A model generated the notes under the pieces. The model did not search any database, was not told the origin of the DNA, and was given only the letters and a program-made list of their open reading frames with translations. 64,000 nt of DNA, from positions 2,170,001-2,234,000 of the forward strand of contig OZ199839.1 of NCBI GenBank assembly GCA_964304625.1, written 5' to 3'. The DNA is from Kudoa neothunni. Lineage: Eukaryota > Cnidaria. A program made the translations under genes and the position numbers. This document shows positions 12,133-25,012 of this stretch, in pieces (the stretch's first letter is position 1; the number at the start of each line of letters is the position of its first letter).

Positions 12133-14981
12133 TGGTTGTATTAAGAAGGAGGAAAAACCGGTTATGCGCTTAAAGTTTCATTTAATCTTAATTTCTAATA
12201 CCTTAAATTGTTAAAAAATTATTGAAAAAATCTATCTAGATATAAATGAGACAAGATGTTATATAACAAAAATATTATCGTAAATAATTCAAACATGTAG
12301 TTTTATAATGTGTTCAACAACATGCAGTTTTGCAAGTATGATACTTAGCCGAGGTCGTATGATCTTTTTTTCTATCACCCAATTTTCACTGCCTTAACGA
12401 CAGCTGTAATACAACTTAATAACCATCGTGGGACCAGCTGGGGTCATTTGTGACCCCAAGCTCGATAAATCGACTTTTTTTGCATATTGAATTAAATGGG
12501 AGGGCTCGAACATTCTGGATTCCATAATTATAGTCTGTAATTGATAATTATAAAGTTATGAAGAAAAATATGTATTCACCGACTTAATATGTTACTTTTA
12601 ATAAGCGATGTGCTCGCTACTTCATTTAAAGTAGTCGTTACGAATTGTTATCAAAATAATAAATATTGCAAATAAAGCTAATGACATTAATTTTGATTAG
12701 AAAGCGTTAGAGGATTGCTAGAAGCGTAATAAACACATTTGTTGGTTTCGCGCCGATGAATTCCATTCGGATATGGTGATTATACAGAGATAATCCTCTA
12801 GATGAGATTTCAACAAGCGATGCAACGGAGGCCGACATACATCGAATTTTTACTTTGAATCAAAAAGAAGAGTCAACAATATCCGTCATTAGGTTTTAAA
12901 TATACTTATTTTTTACTAAAAATATTTTTTATAGTCTCAACATCTGAATAATTATAAGTTAGTTGGGAAGGGCGCCCTGTTTAATAAACAAAGATCAAAC
13001 TGTAATCTACAGTTGCATACACGTATTATCGAGCCGCGCCGGAAATTGTAATCATCGAATGTTTGAGGTTTCATGCTTAAAGTTCACATTAAAGCTCAAT
13101 TAGATGTTCGTTTATCATCGTTATCTCCTTGAAAATGTTATAAGTTATAACATAGTGGTATCTATATATTTAAGACATTATATTCATTACAGTAGGCAAC
13201 CGATGATACTCACCAACACGCACGCGCAATTATTTTTTTTGTGTTTTCTTTATTTTTCACCATAGGTATTACACCTCGTATTTAATTTAATAACAAAAAA
13301 CATTATTAAGATTATTTGGCCGAAAAATAAATCGCAATTTTTGTTTTTTTCAAATTTATTGGTAAAATTTTGTATCTTTTACACTGGGATAAAATTTAGT
13401 GAATATTCGGCTCTGAAAAAATAAAATTTCTTTTCTTTTTCACTTTTTAGCCCAATATGAAATTTTTTATATTTTTTATCCTAAAATCTTTATTTATGTG
13501 CATCTATAACATTCTTTAATTGGCAACCAACATTGTCTTGAAATAAAATTTATTCTATTTTCATGGAAATGATCATTTTTTGCTAGATATGTCAAAAAGC
13601 TTTTTCATTCGTTCAAAAAATCAACACACCGAATTTAAATTCCTCTCTCGTTTCCAACTCCAATCAAAACAATTTGAACTAAGTGGTTTTGGCCGAAAAA
13701 AGTGCGTATTATGTTAGTCACGTGATACAACAGATTGGAAATTTCCTAGTTTAATTCAAAAATATTTTTAAGATCTTTATCTTGTTACAATCACAAAAAT
13801 ATTAATAAACGTTTCACACAATATAAACTTTGACTAAGTCATATCGATGAAAGTGCGTATTACCGGTTGCATACTGTAATATACAAATAACATGGATAAT
13901 GGTTTATGGAACGATGTAAGCATATAATGGTAGATTAGTAGTGGTAGAAATCCCATCACCTAATTTTTATTAAGTGCATACAATAAGTATAACAACTAGA
14001 TGGACGAAAAGAATATAACTGCTTAAAAAAATAAAAATGACCCCAGTCGGTTCCTCGCGTAGGTTTTTTTAAGCCGGTCCTTCGAGGGATAATTGGACGT
14101 GAGCCTGTATTTCTCCTACTAATATTAATTGTATCATGATTTTTATACGCTCACTCTTAATGATTAAATTAATATGCCGTAAAAGTATGTATAATGGGAT
14201 TTATATTTTAAATAGAAATTAAAATATAAATTTTAGTGCAAACAATAAGAGAATTAAATATTTTAATTTTGTTTGAATTGAAGGATTATGTCAATAAAAA
14301 AAATTATTTGTGCACGCTCAGTCAAAATATTATTGTAACGAACGCGACCGAGGTATTTAAGAAAAATAAACGTCGAATTTTTACTAAATTAGGCGATACC
14401 ATTCGACGTAAATCGATTCAATACATAAGCACAAATTCCCTTTACAATGTGATTAAGCTTTAAATGCCGAAGAATTAAAATCAATGCGGTGGTGTGTATT
14501 GAACTGCTTTGCTTGGGACACAAATATTTATCAACCAGGTTAAGCATCCATATCAGACTCAAATAACACCTATTAGGTTAACACTTAACTTAATGGCCGG
14601 AAAATTGTATTTGTTACAAAGGAGTGCGCGCATTTTCATAGTCTAAATGACACTGGGGCCTAATCCTACATCTCCAATCAATTCCAAAAATGTTGGCAAA
14701 CATAAGTCCAACAAACCAACACGTAGGATATATCCGGTCAAGCATGATTCATCATCAACCAGATCATGTAACAAACAATTTTATCAGTAGGTTCAACTTG
14801 GATACTTTTAGCGTCATTGGCAACTACCAGGCGCTACAATCTCCCAGGTTTTGATACCAACAACGAATGTGTAAAATCACGAAGTGTTAGTTCCACTTCT
14901 AGAGTCAAACGAAAAACTCCCAATAGATCGGTAATCCCATTGACTATTTATTAATCGGTGTTGAATTATGATTGTGTTTAG
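12133..14981. other. No supported gene; possible old piggyBac-like arms
   Basis: AT-rich. A palindrome, GGGGTCATTTGTGACCCC, lies at 12440-12457. Near 14035-14092 is an inverted counterpart (AAATGACCCCAGTCGGTTCC). Together they could be the ends of a 1.6-kb decayed element. An exon-like open frame at about 14236-14463, after an AG acceptor, encodes about 74 residues that I do not recognise. Confidence 0.35.
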
Positions 14982-15883
14982 CCCCTGTATTTTTCGAGTA
15001 AATTAGAAAGTGAATTTTCAAACAGCTTATATGAGAATAAAAATTTTTCCATTCGAATGGTTGCCTCCGACGGTTCCTGTCTTTATAGATCGATTGGTAG
15101 ATCAAATTTAAAATATTTTCTCTGCCCTGGAGCTAATATTTTATGTAGCTCTTCAAATCTATGGAAATGAAGAATACGCCCAAATTTTGCGCCATTTGGT
15201 CCACGATTATGTGGTATTAGACAAAAACTAATACCAATTAATAATAACACTCACCTTTGTGCGTGTATTGTAGAAATTGCATTGGGACTTTTTTCGTAAT
15301 TACGTCACCATGGATCGTAGTAGCTACTTGGAAGATCTGCTCAAAATCTACAACCTACGGAGATCATCCAGAAATTCAGGCAATCGCTGAAATTTTCAAA
15401 ATTCCAATCGAAATCTACACCTACAGTACAGGTAGTGGGTTAGAGTTGGCCGAGTGGTGGAGGATTTAACCGTTAATGTTGTAGAACCTTTTGTTGTTAT
15501 TAATGGGGGTATTGTGTCCCCCACTGTCTTCTAATGGCAACAATTGTGAAATACCCGTTCGTCTTAGTTTCCACAACAACAATCATTATAACGCTGTCAT
15601 CGATCAGGCAGCTCCTCCATTACACACAATAATCGGTCTACCAGCGAATTTGTTGAACAGGTCGAGAATTTTGTACGAACGATGTAAACATGAGAAAAAT
15701 GTTCATATGGGAAGTTCTTGTATTATACCGCGTTCAGACGAATCTTTCATAACAAACCAATCCATGACCAACAATAATGATAATAATAACAGCAACAATA
15801 TGCATAGTTCTGTGTCGAATGCACCAGATTCAAGTCGTGACGTGCAATCAAATAGTGAATCTGGTGTCGATTTTGGTGACTAG
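14982..15883 (+). pseudogene. OTUD5-like OTU deubiquitinase, frameshifted
   Basis: OTU-family cysteine protease that would remove ubiquitin; OTUD5 is the best family match. Exon 14982-15096 carries the Asp/Cys loop SDGSCLYRS. Exon 15149-15213 reads LQIYGNEEYAQILRHL. The exon from 15274 reads WDFFRNYVTMD and then YGDHPEIQAIAEIF with YTYSTG. The exon from 15485 reads VRLSFHNNNHYNAV with the catalytic His, then a low-complexity Asn/Ser tail ending at 15883. Introns are 52, 60 and 53 bp with good GT-AG ends. Two frameshifts are needed even after splicing: one between the TMD and YGDH segments, one between EPFVVING and the VRLSF block. The Asp, Cys and His positions all survive. Either the gene died recently or the assembly has two indels. 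An upstream exon is likely but not located. Two Helitrons flank the region. Confidence 0.72.
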
Positions 15884-16163
15884 TTGTCATGGTGACTAAA
15901 TCCAAGTGGGAACGTGGGAATGATTTTATTCGTTGTGAAGAATAAAGCAATTGACATACGACGTTAATTTATGTAGAAAATAGCGCGCGAGCGAAACTTT
16001 TTTTATTAGCTCTGGTTAATTTTTGTTTTTCGAATCATTCTTTCTACGAATAGTCAGAATTCTTTGTTTGTAATATATGTTTTAAAAATCTTAAATAAAC
16101 CCTGCCTGAACTAACTAGTGTGTGATTTACCTTCCGACGTTTTTGCAGTCAAATTAACACCAA

Positions 16164-17335
16164 CTAGCTGGAACTGCCCAGCGTTGCTTGGGGAAAATTT
16201 CGCCTAGAGGCATTTTTTAATAGCATTCAAAAAATATACTGAAATCTCGAATTAACCCATAGAAACAAAATAACTAAAAATTTTTAGGCAACTTACTATA
16301 ACGATTTGGATTATGCAATTTAAATTATGATAATTTCTGTGAAGGAAAGTATCAATCCCTGCGTTCATTTAAAAATTTCGTGGCTCGACATCAACGCTAA
16401 ACAAGTTAAGGTCAACGTTGTATTTTTTTTCATTCCAAATTATTTAAATCCCGTCAAAGTGTTATCTAAAACGTTATTTTTTGGCCTGGAGGATTTTTAA
16501 ATGTCGAATTCTGGCCTGGCTCGGTAACTGGACGCACCATTAACTTTTTAAGAGATAAAAAATAGAAAAAATAAAAGAGATAGAAGAAAACTTATGAAAA
16601 TTAATCGATATTGCTAAAATTAGCATCGTTTAACTCGGCATAAACATACATACGCTTTTATCATAAACAGCCACAAATTGCGTCGATTTCAACATAAACA
16701 ATTTAAATAATTTGGTGAAATAAAAGTACAACCATCCGCATTGAATTTAATCACGTAAAGTAAAACTTAGCGGACAATTTAATGAAACCTATGAACGCAG
16801 TATTTCCATTATAACGCTTCAATCAATGTAACTTTAACGTTCTCCACGAATTCGTTATTTGTAAAACATATATAGATTTTTTACCACATCGAACACCATG
16901 AATAGAACTTATAAAATATATTTATCAAGTCATATACGTTAAAACTCCTGATATAAGGAATTTATTTGAGTAAACAATAAAATAAACGCACAAATCTTAT
17001 ACGTAATGACAGATGGCATCGTTCAATTAACATATGATGGAGCATATAAGGGAGATAGTTAACTTCAACCGACCATAACCATGAAATAAGCAAGTGCTAA
17101 TCCAATAGTTGAACTCATTTAATCCGAAAAGCAAACTTTAAATCGACAAAATCACTATTTCATAAATACTTTTTGGAAACTTTAGCAGTCCGAAAACAAT
17201 TAAACGATTTTTTTGAATAACAAAAATTTCTAAAAATTTTATATATGGCTCTCTATAAGGAAAAAATTATCCGCATATGCGTACTTAGGGGCATACACAC
17301 ACACACACAAACATACCGACAGTCCTCTTTTATAC

Positions 17336-17368
<33 letters not shown>

Positions 17369-17373
17369 AAGGA
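16164..17373 (-). mobile_element. Non-autonomous Helitron, copy B
   Basis: Inverted copy of 10210-11387, 1210 bp. On the minus strand it starts TCCTTTATATA and ends CTAG between a host A and T. The sequence agrees almost throughout. The length difference is mainly a TA-repeat expansion at 17336-17370 near its 5' end. High similarity between copies means the family moved recently. Confidence 0.87.
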
Positions 17374-18949
17374 TATTACTCTGCGCATGCTTTAAAATTT
17401 CCCAATTTTTGACCTATTTTCCAAAAATTGTGTACAGTATTATTATAATAAAATTAGTGGAAAAATAATGATTAATATATCATTTAATCCACATTAATGC
17501 CCTACTAATGACTTCAGGTCCTGCTCGCAAATTTTCGCAAGAAAAATGATATTATTCTTGAATTGTTTTTGTTGGTAAATAGAAAATTATACATTTATCA
17601 TGAAAAAAACATTTATATGAACAATTCTTACATTTTTCGGGAAATCTTCCCAACCTTTTGATAAACTGAATGGTTCAGATAATGGCTATGCACAAGGATG
17701 GTGATACCCAAATAACCATTCAAATCAGTAGAATCCATGCTTATAAAATCGTTCTTCAAATGATTTTCCCACAAAAATTAATGTGATCGATTACCTTTCA
17801 CAGATAATTTCAGAAAAAAATATAAAAAAGGCTAAAATATTACGAATCCGTTGATACTAAGGAGTGATAATAGATAATACCGGAAGATAGGTTCAAAATG
17901 TTTTCGGGCGAAATGCTTCTTGTTTGAGATATTTTGAGATACCAAGCAATTCCAAATTTGCTGACTTTCGAATTTCCGATTACTCTTGTCCCCATTGATT
18001 ATTGATTCGCTTGAATCTTCTGATGATTTCAAAAACAGTCATCACACACCCTGTCGGATTATTCTAGTTTATCATTGAATTTACTATACTCACTCGTCGA
18101 CAGTTATTGAATTAGATTTGAATATGGGATTACATTTTGTTAAAATTCGGGGGAAACAGAAAAAGTGTAATGATCTTCGTGAAAATAAATAATAATTGTT
18201 TGCGTCAGTTATGAATTAAATTTTTGTTTACACAAAATTAAAATAAAGAGATTTTTTTCCAAAGAAAAAACAAACTTATTATTTTAAACAAAAGATTAAT
18301 TACTAAAGAATGGTTTATATTTTACGATCACTTGCTAAAAGCTTACGAATAAATATGTAAAAGATTTAACGGGATTAATTGTCATATTTCGTGTTGTTTT
18401 ATTAAAAACCTAGTCAATAAATATCAAAAATATTCTAAAATTGAACTGGTAAAAATTTTTGTAGTTAATTTACCAAGTAATAATTTAGAGTCAAATTGAC
18501 CCTCAGGCGACATTAGTTATCAGTTTTCTACCACATTAACTTGTGAAAAATTTTCGGCAGCCAGTCGATTTTTCTAAAATTCACTGCAGTAGAATTCCAC
18601 CAATCAACAAACTTTTTCATTTCGTAGAAAAACAGTTAATGCAAAATCACCCTCCAAGTAAAATTGAGGTCCAAAAGACCCCGCTATTTTGTTCCATCTA
18701 ATTATCCAAAATATTGAAATAATTGTTTTGGTAAACTTTTAAAAATTTCTATCGAGTAAATATATTTTTATTGCATGAATATCATCTTAATTTATATGGT
18801 GTACGCGTCAAAGTTAATTTCGATGTGTTGAAGTGATCTTGACAGTAATTACTCTGATATCTAGTCTTCAGATTCTTTTTCCTCGTTCCATGATTATTTA
18901 TCGTTAGAAAACTTTGATATTGATACAGGTATACAACTTAACTCATTAA
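17374..18949. other. No supported gene
   Basis: AT-rich with no recognisable coding. A motif GAGGTCCAAAAGACCCC near 18668 recurs near 41247 and resembles the subterminal palindromes of TTAA elements. Confidence 0.4.
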
Positions 18950-20871
18950 CCCTCCGATGGCTGGTCGTGGACAGAATGTCCATTGTAGTGGTTTTTCAAA
19001 TATAATATCCTCTTTAAAGTCTCTTAACATTTATATTACTTGTATTTATTTCAATGGAATTTTCATTTCGAATATTAAATTCTAGCTAATTTTTTAAAGT
19101 CTAAGATATATAAATCGTTGATTTAAAAAAAAGTTTTTCGAATGTCTGGAGGTGGTCACGCTGTCCAGCAAAGTGTGTTTTAAATTTGCTGCTCTAATAA
19201 ATGTTTTATAATATTGATATTTTACATACCGACTCCGATAGAATTATTTTATATTTAAAATTGAAATTAGTCAGGTTAAAATGAGATATAGGTGCACAAT
19301 TTATAAAAGGAATGTTCACTTCCAAGCGTTTATGAGGGTGACACTCCAGTATATCCCAATGGTTTTCAAGATATTGCATTATAAATTTCATGACAATGAG
19401 GTTTTACTAAATTGAATTACTGAAGAAATTTAATTTTATATTTTTATTCTTATTTGAGCACATATAACATTTTTATGTGTATTCAATTGAGACAAGATAT
19501 GTCAACAAATGTTCGTTGACTGTGCAGTTATCTAGTCAATCACGGAGTTATCTCAGCATTTTATATTTTCCCAGAAGTTTCTAATATATTATCCAACTTT
19601 ACCGATAGGTCTATATTATTCTCCATTATTCTGGAATTTTCTGCGCCAATTTTTGGATAAAACGAAGGTTTCATGGGAGGTCATCAACCTAACAAATTAA
19701 TAACGACGAGGGTTTTGTTTATTCCATCAGAAGATGCTGATGTGAGTTGGTCCGAAAATATTCAGGAAATAGACCCAATTATTCATGGAACCATTAACGA
19801 TGAGAACGATGACCCTGATTTTGACGGTGCTATAGAAATTGAGGTCTCATCAAACATCATTCCTGCGGGGGGATGGCAATGACTAGTAATATCCACAGCC
19901 AACTCGCATCGAAAGACGAATAAATTCCGAAAATATTTTTGGTATAAACTAAGGTTTTACATCAGTGATTCCAACGATGATTCAACTGAATCTTTAGGAT
20001 TCAGTGAGCTAATGCCGGGGGTTCGAAGGATGTTGAAATTTTTTATTGCTCTTTCTGCGCAAAATTTTTATCAAATCCAAGAATACTATAAGTAGTTTCT
20101 TATTTTCATTTAAATGCAAAGATTTCCACGAGGACTACAAAACAATTTAAAGAATTACCTTTTTTAATCTGAATAATTCATGAAATGTTTTTTCTGTGAG
20201 AATAGTTTCAAATTTTTACGATATATGTAAGTATATAATTAATTTTTAATTTACACTTATTAATTCATACATCAATACATCGTCCATTCACGTATAAATA
20301 TTTATTATTTATAATATTTAATGTAATGATTATTTTGCATAAAAATGTATTTTTTATCTGAGAACTTGGTATAGTAACCATAAAAAGACATGGGAGCAAC
20401 AATTTATTACTCTAAAAAGAAGAGATTCGATGAGATCGAAAACATTTAGAATCATCGTATTAGACGCCGGCCATTGTCTGTATTATACCACATAATAGAC
20501 GCGGCAGCATACAACGCATTTCGATTGCATGGGACTAAGACCCCCAATTCCTTAGTTAATACAAACTTCAATCGAAAAGAGAATCCCTAAAAAAACTATC
20601 GGTGGAACTTTTAAAGGAATCTAAAACAAATTTTCAGAACAACAATGAAAAGACAAACGAAGTATCCAGAAAATGCGAACAGTGTGCTGTTTCTAACAGA
20701 TATGCAAAACAACGATGCTGAATAAGACGCAGTACGCTGCTCCAATTCACTTACGGTGAACATAAAATAAATTTAATATTGTGTAAAACAGTTATTACTA
20801 TATAATTCATTATTTTGTCGTATATTTCAATATTTTTCAGGGAGGGGATACAGTGTCCAAGGCTATCAGGG
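18950..20871 (+). mobile_element. piggyBac-type DNA transposon, broken
   Basis: A TTAA at 18946-18949 is followed by CCCTCCGATGGCTGGTCG. A matching inverted end (GTGTCCAAGGCTATCAGGG) closes at about 20871, without a surviving TTAA. Inside, 19673-19882 encodes an acidic N-terminus (SEDADVSWSENIQEIDP). About 20458-20560 encodes RRRPLSVLYHIIDAAAYNAF, the usual late DDE-domain block of piggyBac transposases. About 20670-20725 keeps part of the Cys-rich C-terminal finger (RKCEQCAVSNRYAKQRC) in another frame. Most of the catalytic core is gone and the remaining frames disagree, so the element is dead. Confidence 0.7.
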
Positions 20872-21508
20872 CTTGGGTTTTTTTATGGTCACCTTGGTTT
20901 CTTGAAGGTTTTTTCCATTTAATACAAAATCTTGTACTTTTATTGAAAACCGGTAAACATTAAAGAATAACACAATTTTTTATGTTCGGCATTAATATTT
21001 ATATTTTTAATGACTTATTGTATTCAGATTATACCATGCAGCAGCGTTTCCCAACTCAAATTAGACTCTCACCCACATTTGACGATAAAACGAAGTTTGC
21101 ACCAACTTTCATACGATAAGCTGTAGCGTAGCCAGCTCAAAATTTCTCAAAAATTAATTTCTGTTGTGATCGAATCTCACACCCCCAAACCCACAGTTCA
21201 CATCCTTAGGGGTGCGGGAACCACCGTCATGCAGGGTTTAAACATTTGCGATATTGAACGACCACACATTATTAGAAAATTTGAACGTTATTTCAAAATA
21301 AATTTTGAATTATGAAGTAATTAATTGTGAGTGTATTGATCTACACGAACCATTAAGTATGAGCGAGTGTTCGTGCCAAAACATCGCTATCACACGATGA
21401 GAAATTGAAATTTAATGTCTGAGGACGTAATTATTGAATCGGGAGAAGGTTAACTTTGATAGATACGATTGTATTTTTTGTTTTACGTTAAAGTAGTGTT
21501 TTTCTTAA
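20872..21508 (+). repeat. Dispersed repeat, copy A (unclassified)
   Basis: Aligns in the same orientation with 57650-58122, for example the shared GGCATTAATATTTATATTTT and CATTAAGTATGAG blocks. It contains a 185-bp insert that copy B lacks. No coding and no clear termini were found. Confidence 0.7.
21042..21226. mobile_element. Small hAT-type MITE (185 bp)
   Basis: Starts CAGCGTTTCCCAACTC and ends GGTGCGGGAACCACCG, an imperfect hAT-style inverted repeat. It is flanked by CCATGCAG (21034-21041) and TCATGCAG (21227-21234). The paralogous repeat at 57.8 kb reads TCATACAGGGTTT with no insert, so the empty site is visible. Confidence 0.72.
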
Positions 21509-23747
21509 ACTTCATCTTCAGGCATGTGTGTAAGTTTTTTATCAGGGTATCGGAGGAATGATACACAAGAACGGAACGTTATGGTCGGTGAACCCGCCCG
21601 CCGTTGGCATTTAGAACATGTGATGCAAATATTATGAATGGTCGTCTTGGTGTCTCTCAGTTTTATTACAAAATACAATTGATACTTTCAGAATAATATT
21701 TAATTCTGTTATGTGCGCAATTATTTTAAAATAAACCAGTACATGGGTGGAAAAATTTTTGGTGATGAATGGATCGAATTGGATGAAATAGAATTGAATG
21801 GGTTCATTAGCTGTTTATTACTGATGAGAATTCGCAGCGATAATCAAGAACCAGTTAGAGATTCTTGAGTTAGAAGATGAATTATCGATATACAATGATT
21901 TATTCTCATTACATAGATTTCGTCAAACGATATGAGTTTTACATTCTTATGACATGACATGGAAAATATTGAGGTAACAAAATAATGGTAGAAGTTTTTC
22001 CAGGCTCGTGAATTACGGTATATTTTTGTAGATTTTTTACAAGTAGCTTCCGCCCTAATGAAGATTTCAAATATATCTATGTTACCTATTTTATACAATA
22101 GTCTTATGCCACGATTATGATGATTTTTGACACATTTTAGGGGAAAATTAAACAAAGAATTCATTCTACTAAATGAGTTGAATTTGAGTGATGTTGATAG
22201 AAAATTTGTGATATCAAAAGTGATACATACGCTTTGGTTGAAATATTTCCTTATCATTTGCACACAATATTACATTCAAGGCGTTCAATGAGACTATCGG
22301 AAAACCCTAAGGTCGCAAAGAAAACACTTTAATAATATTAAAATAACAAAAAATTTTTGATTTTAAACGCATTTTCCAATTATTATCCGCAATTGAATCG
22401 TCTTTAACATTTTCACTGGCCTCAGTTAAGAAGTTTGATGTATTTTTCAAGCGCTCAAGGTATCGTTGGCTTACAACACCGCTGCTCACATTATGTATTA
22501 GTTTATTTGTTGGATGTGGCATCAAACACTTATTATTATTATTCCTTCTGATCAATTGCTTTACGATAAGTTTACATTTTACAGTTTCAGCTTTTAACGA
22601 GTGGGTTTATTTAGTTTTTGCCGTGTTAATTAATGAAAGAATTCTTTCAACATTTGCAGTAGCCGGAATTTCTGTACTTAGCGTCTTGATCAAGCCAATC
22701 TTTAAAATTTACTTTTAACCAATCTTGATCGAAGCACATATTATCATATTATCCCTGTTCTTTTTTGAGCTCCGTTTGAATTTTCACGCATACTTTAAAT
22801 AATATACGTCAATAACTTCAAAATATGTTATTAAAACACTAGAAAATTTTATGACTGAGTTGAAATACAATCACAGAATAATAAGAACAATTGATTAAAT
22901 AAAAATTATCCAAGGGTCGGAAAACAGCGCGTTTCCGACGATTGTGATATCTTTTTAAATTTTCAAATAATTTTAGTCCCCTCCATTACTATAACAATCA
23001 ATATGATTATTATTCCTAATTATAAAACTTATTATTTATAAACTAATCTCAAAAAACTCAATGCAATAATACACAAATTTTGTAATTAAATAAAAAACCA
23101 CAAGATTTAGCTTAGAGAGAAAAAACCAAAAGTTAATAGAAAAATCCCAACTCTACATTGTGTTATTAATGAAATTACTGAATATATAATCGATAAAATA
23201 TTTTGAAAACTTCTAAAAATACATATTATCATGTTTGAAATATCTTATCAAATAAAAAAGTGGGATATTTGGACCCCAATTTTGCTTAGGAGTGTTAATT
23301 TTCATGTGACTAAGAAGGTTAACATAGATTCAGTTTTTAAATTTTCGGTTATTTATCGACATCTGATATTATTTCTTAGTTTAAAGATAATAAGCTCGAT
23401 ATACAACAGCGGGGCAATCGAAAATATTTATAAAAATTAACGAAATCATTGTTATTTCTCTGAATGAAATAATTAAAAAAAATCTTGAAATCGAAGTAGT
23501 AGTGTTTGAATCATAAGCATTTACGAAAAGATTAACACGTACAGGACGTCATAAAAACACATCATATGAGGTTATAATTACATAATTAACATAAAATAAA
23601 TCTATACAATTCCTCTAACCACTTCAAAAGGTATACGATGATAAAAAACATTAGTTTTTAAGTGGTCCTCCAAATTCAAATTTCACCCGAGCACGTGAAA
23701 CTACTTATCCTTCCTTTTTGGATCTAAATAAAGTAAGTTCGAGGCAG
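21509..23747. other. No firmly supported gene; possible piggyBac-like remnant
   Basis: An open frame of 139 codons on the minus strand (21844-22263) shows no family motif. On the plus strand, 21745-21835 reads ELDEIELNGFISCLLLMRI, which resembles an early block of piggyBac transposases. It is followed by stops, so this may be a second, older piggyBac remnant. The rest is AT-rich with nothing recognised. Confidence 0.3.
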
Positions 23748-24984
23748 TTATATGTTAAAAGATCGACCTTTATAACGAGGACTTCTAGATCGGCTCCTAT
23801 GGTGGCGACCGTGATTGGATTTTTTAGTGTCTCTCCGTGTCCTCTCTTTGGAACGTGAAGATTCGGACGACTTGCGCCCTTTCGCATTGGAATGCTTTTT
23901 AGACTCATAAGCTCTTATTTGTTTTCGGCTTAATCCGACAACATATAATTATTTTGATTACCAATCACAGACTTACCTAATATTTTGTAATTGCCTTCTT
24001 TCTCGTCAAACAACAAAGGATCAAATATGCTCTAAACAATTATAAATTTTACTCAATACCAAGTTAAATTCTTGATTATTGTAAAATAAAATTATAATAG
24101 ATAATATGGATTATAAAAATTTCTGAATTTGAAACATTCATTTTGCGTAATCGCCATAATATAACTCATCATTCAAATAAATTTTAAATCAATTATTAAT
24201 ATACGTCAAAGCAATTTAAACCATTCGAGTCAAATGATAAGAATCAAGTAAGTTAAGTAAAAAAGCACTGCTGATAAAAAAATTAAAGTCACCTTATCAT
24301 AATTACTCGAGTACTCAATTACACCACAATATTTCAGCAATTTTTCATAGATACTACAGCAATTGGAGAGAATGCTACATAGATTACGTGTGATACCTGG
24401 GATTTTTGAATGCGCGCGAATTTCGTATATGCTCAACAATATTCAAAACCCCTGTTGACTTTGTCCATATTGCTGGGTTAGCCGGTCCTATAAGACGGTT
24501 TATCTGGGTGTATACAAATTCTGAATCAACTTTCAGCGTTTCAATTCCTCCAATTTCTGACTGTCACTCTCATCAACAACATTGGCTAGAGATGGGAGCT
24601 GTATCTCAGAGTAAAGTTGTCGATACGGGGATATTTCCAACTTTGAGAGCGCTTTCTAATTCAAATAAAATTTGAGTTGCATTATTCGGGCTCACCCGTC
24701 GAACCTGACGATTGGCAGTTTGATGGTGAACCGCCATCTTTTATCTGATTAGATTCCTAGAATAAATCGTCAAAATTTACACTTCTTCTAATAAAAATAC
24801 ACATACTTTTGTAGCATTCTGCTGCAAATCAACATTATCCACTTTTACACAACCAACACATTTATATAAATCATAAGCTTCTAAATTTATTACTTTTTGA
24901 AGCGGGATCATCATCGTCAGTTTCATCACTACTCCGCGTAATGACTTAAATGTTTCAACCCAGTGGTGCCACAATGGGCGACAT
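23748..24984 (-). CDS. SAP30BP: SAP30-binding protein / HCNGP family (splicing and repression cofactor)
   Basis: Nuclear protein of the SAP30BP/HCNGP family, linked to SAP30/HDAC repression and to 3' splice-site recognition. Minus-strand exons fit in phase: 24756-24696 (acidic/Ser), 24655-24627, 24560-24397, 24353-24293, 24031-23977. The diagnostic block FKNPSIYEKLLKYC, then NYDKSIFDPLLF, crosses three exons and matches the family's FRNPSIYEKL and FDP motifs. Introns are 40, 66, 43 and 261 bp. The last exon (from about 23928) gives RKQIRAYESKKHSN and an RS-rich tail (HHRSRSRSPRYKGRSF) stopping at 23748, but joining it to exon 23977 leaves the phase off by one. An alternative AG near 23906 keeps phase but gives a non-RS tail. 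The start is put at the ATG at 24984, 18 bases from an NRF1-like site. The 5' exons between 24984 and 24756 are unresolved. Confidence 0.78.
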
Positions 24985-25001
24985 ATTTAGTTTGTGTTGC
25001 T

Positions 25002-25012
25002 GCGCTTGCGCA
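25002..25012. promoter_or_regulatory. NRF1-like palindrome upstream of SAP30BP
   Basis: GCGCTTGCGCA, about 18 bases upstream of the proposed SAP30BP start. It is the same motif class as at the other gene starts in the window. Confidence 0.5.

Noticed and set aside
15491-15883. Independent 130-codon gene
   Set aside because: It is the last exon of the OTUD5-like gene in its shifted frame (VRLSFHNNNHYNAV), not a separate gene.
17336-17370. TA microsatellite as a stand-alone repeat
   Set aside because: It is an expansion inside the 5' end of Helitron copy B, absent from copy A.
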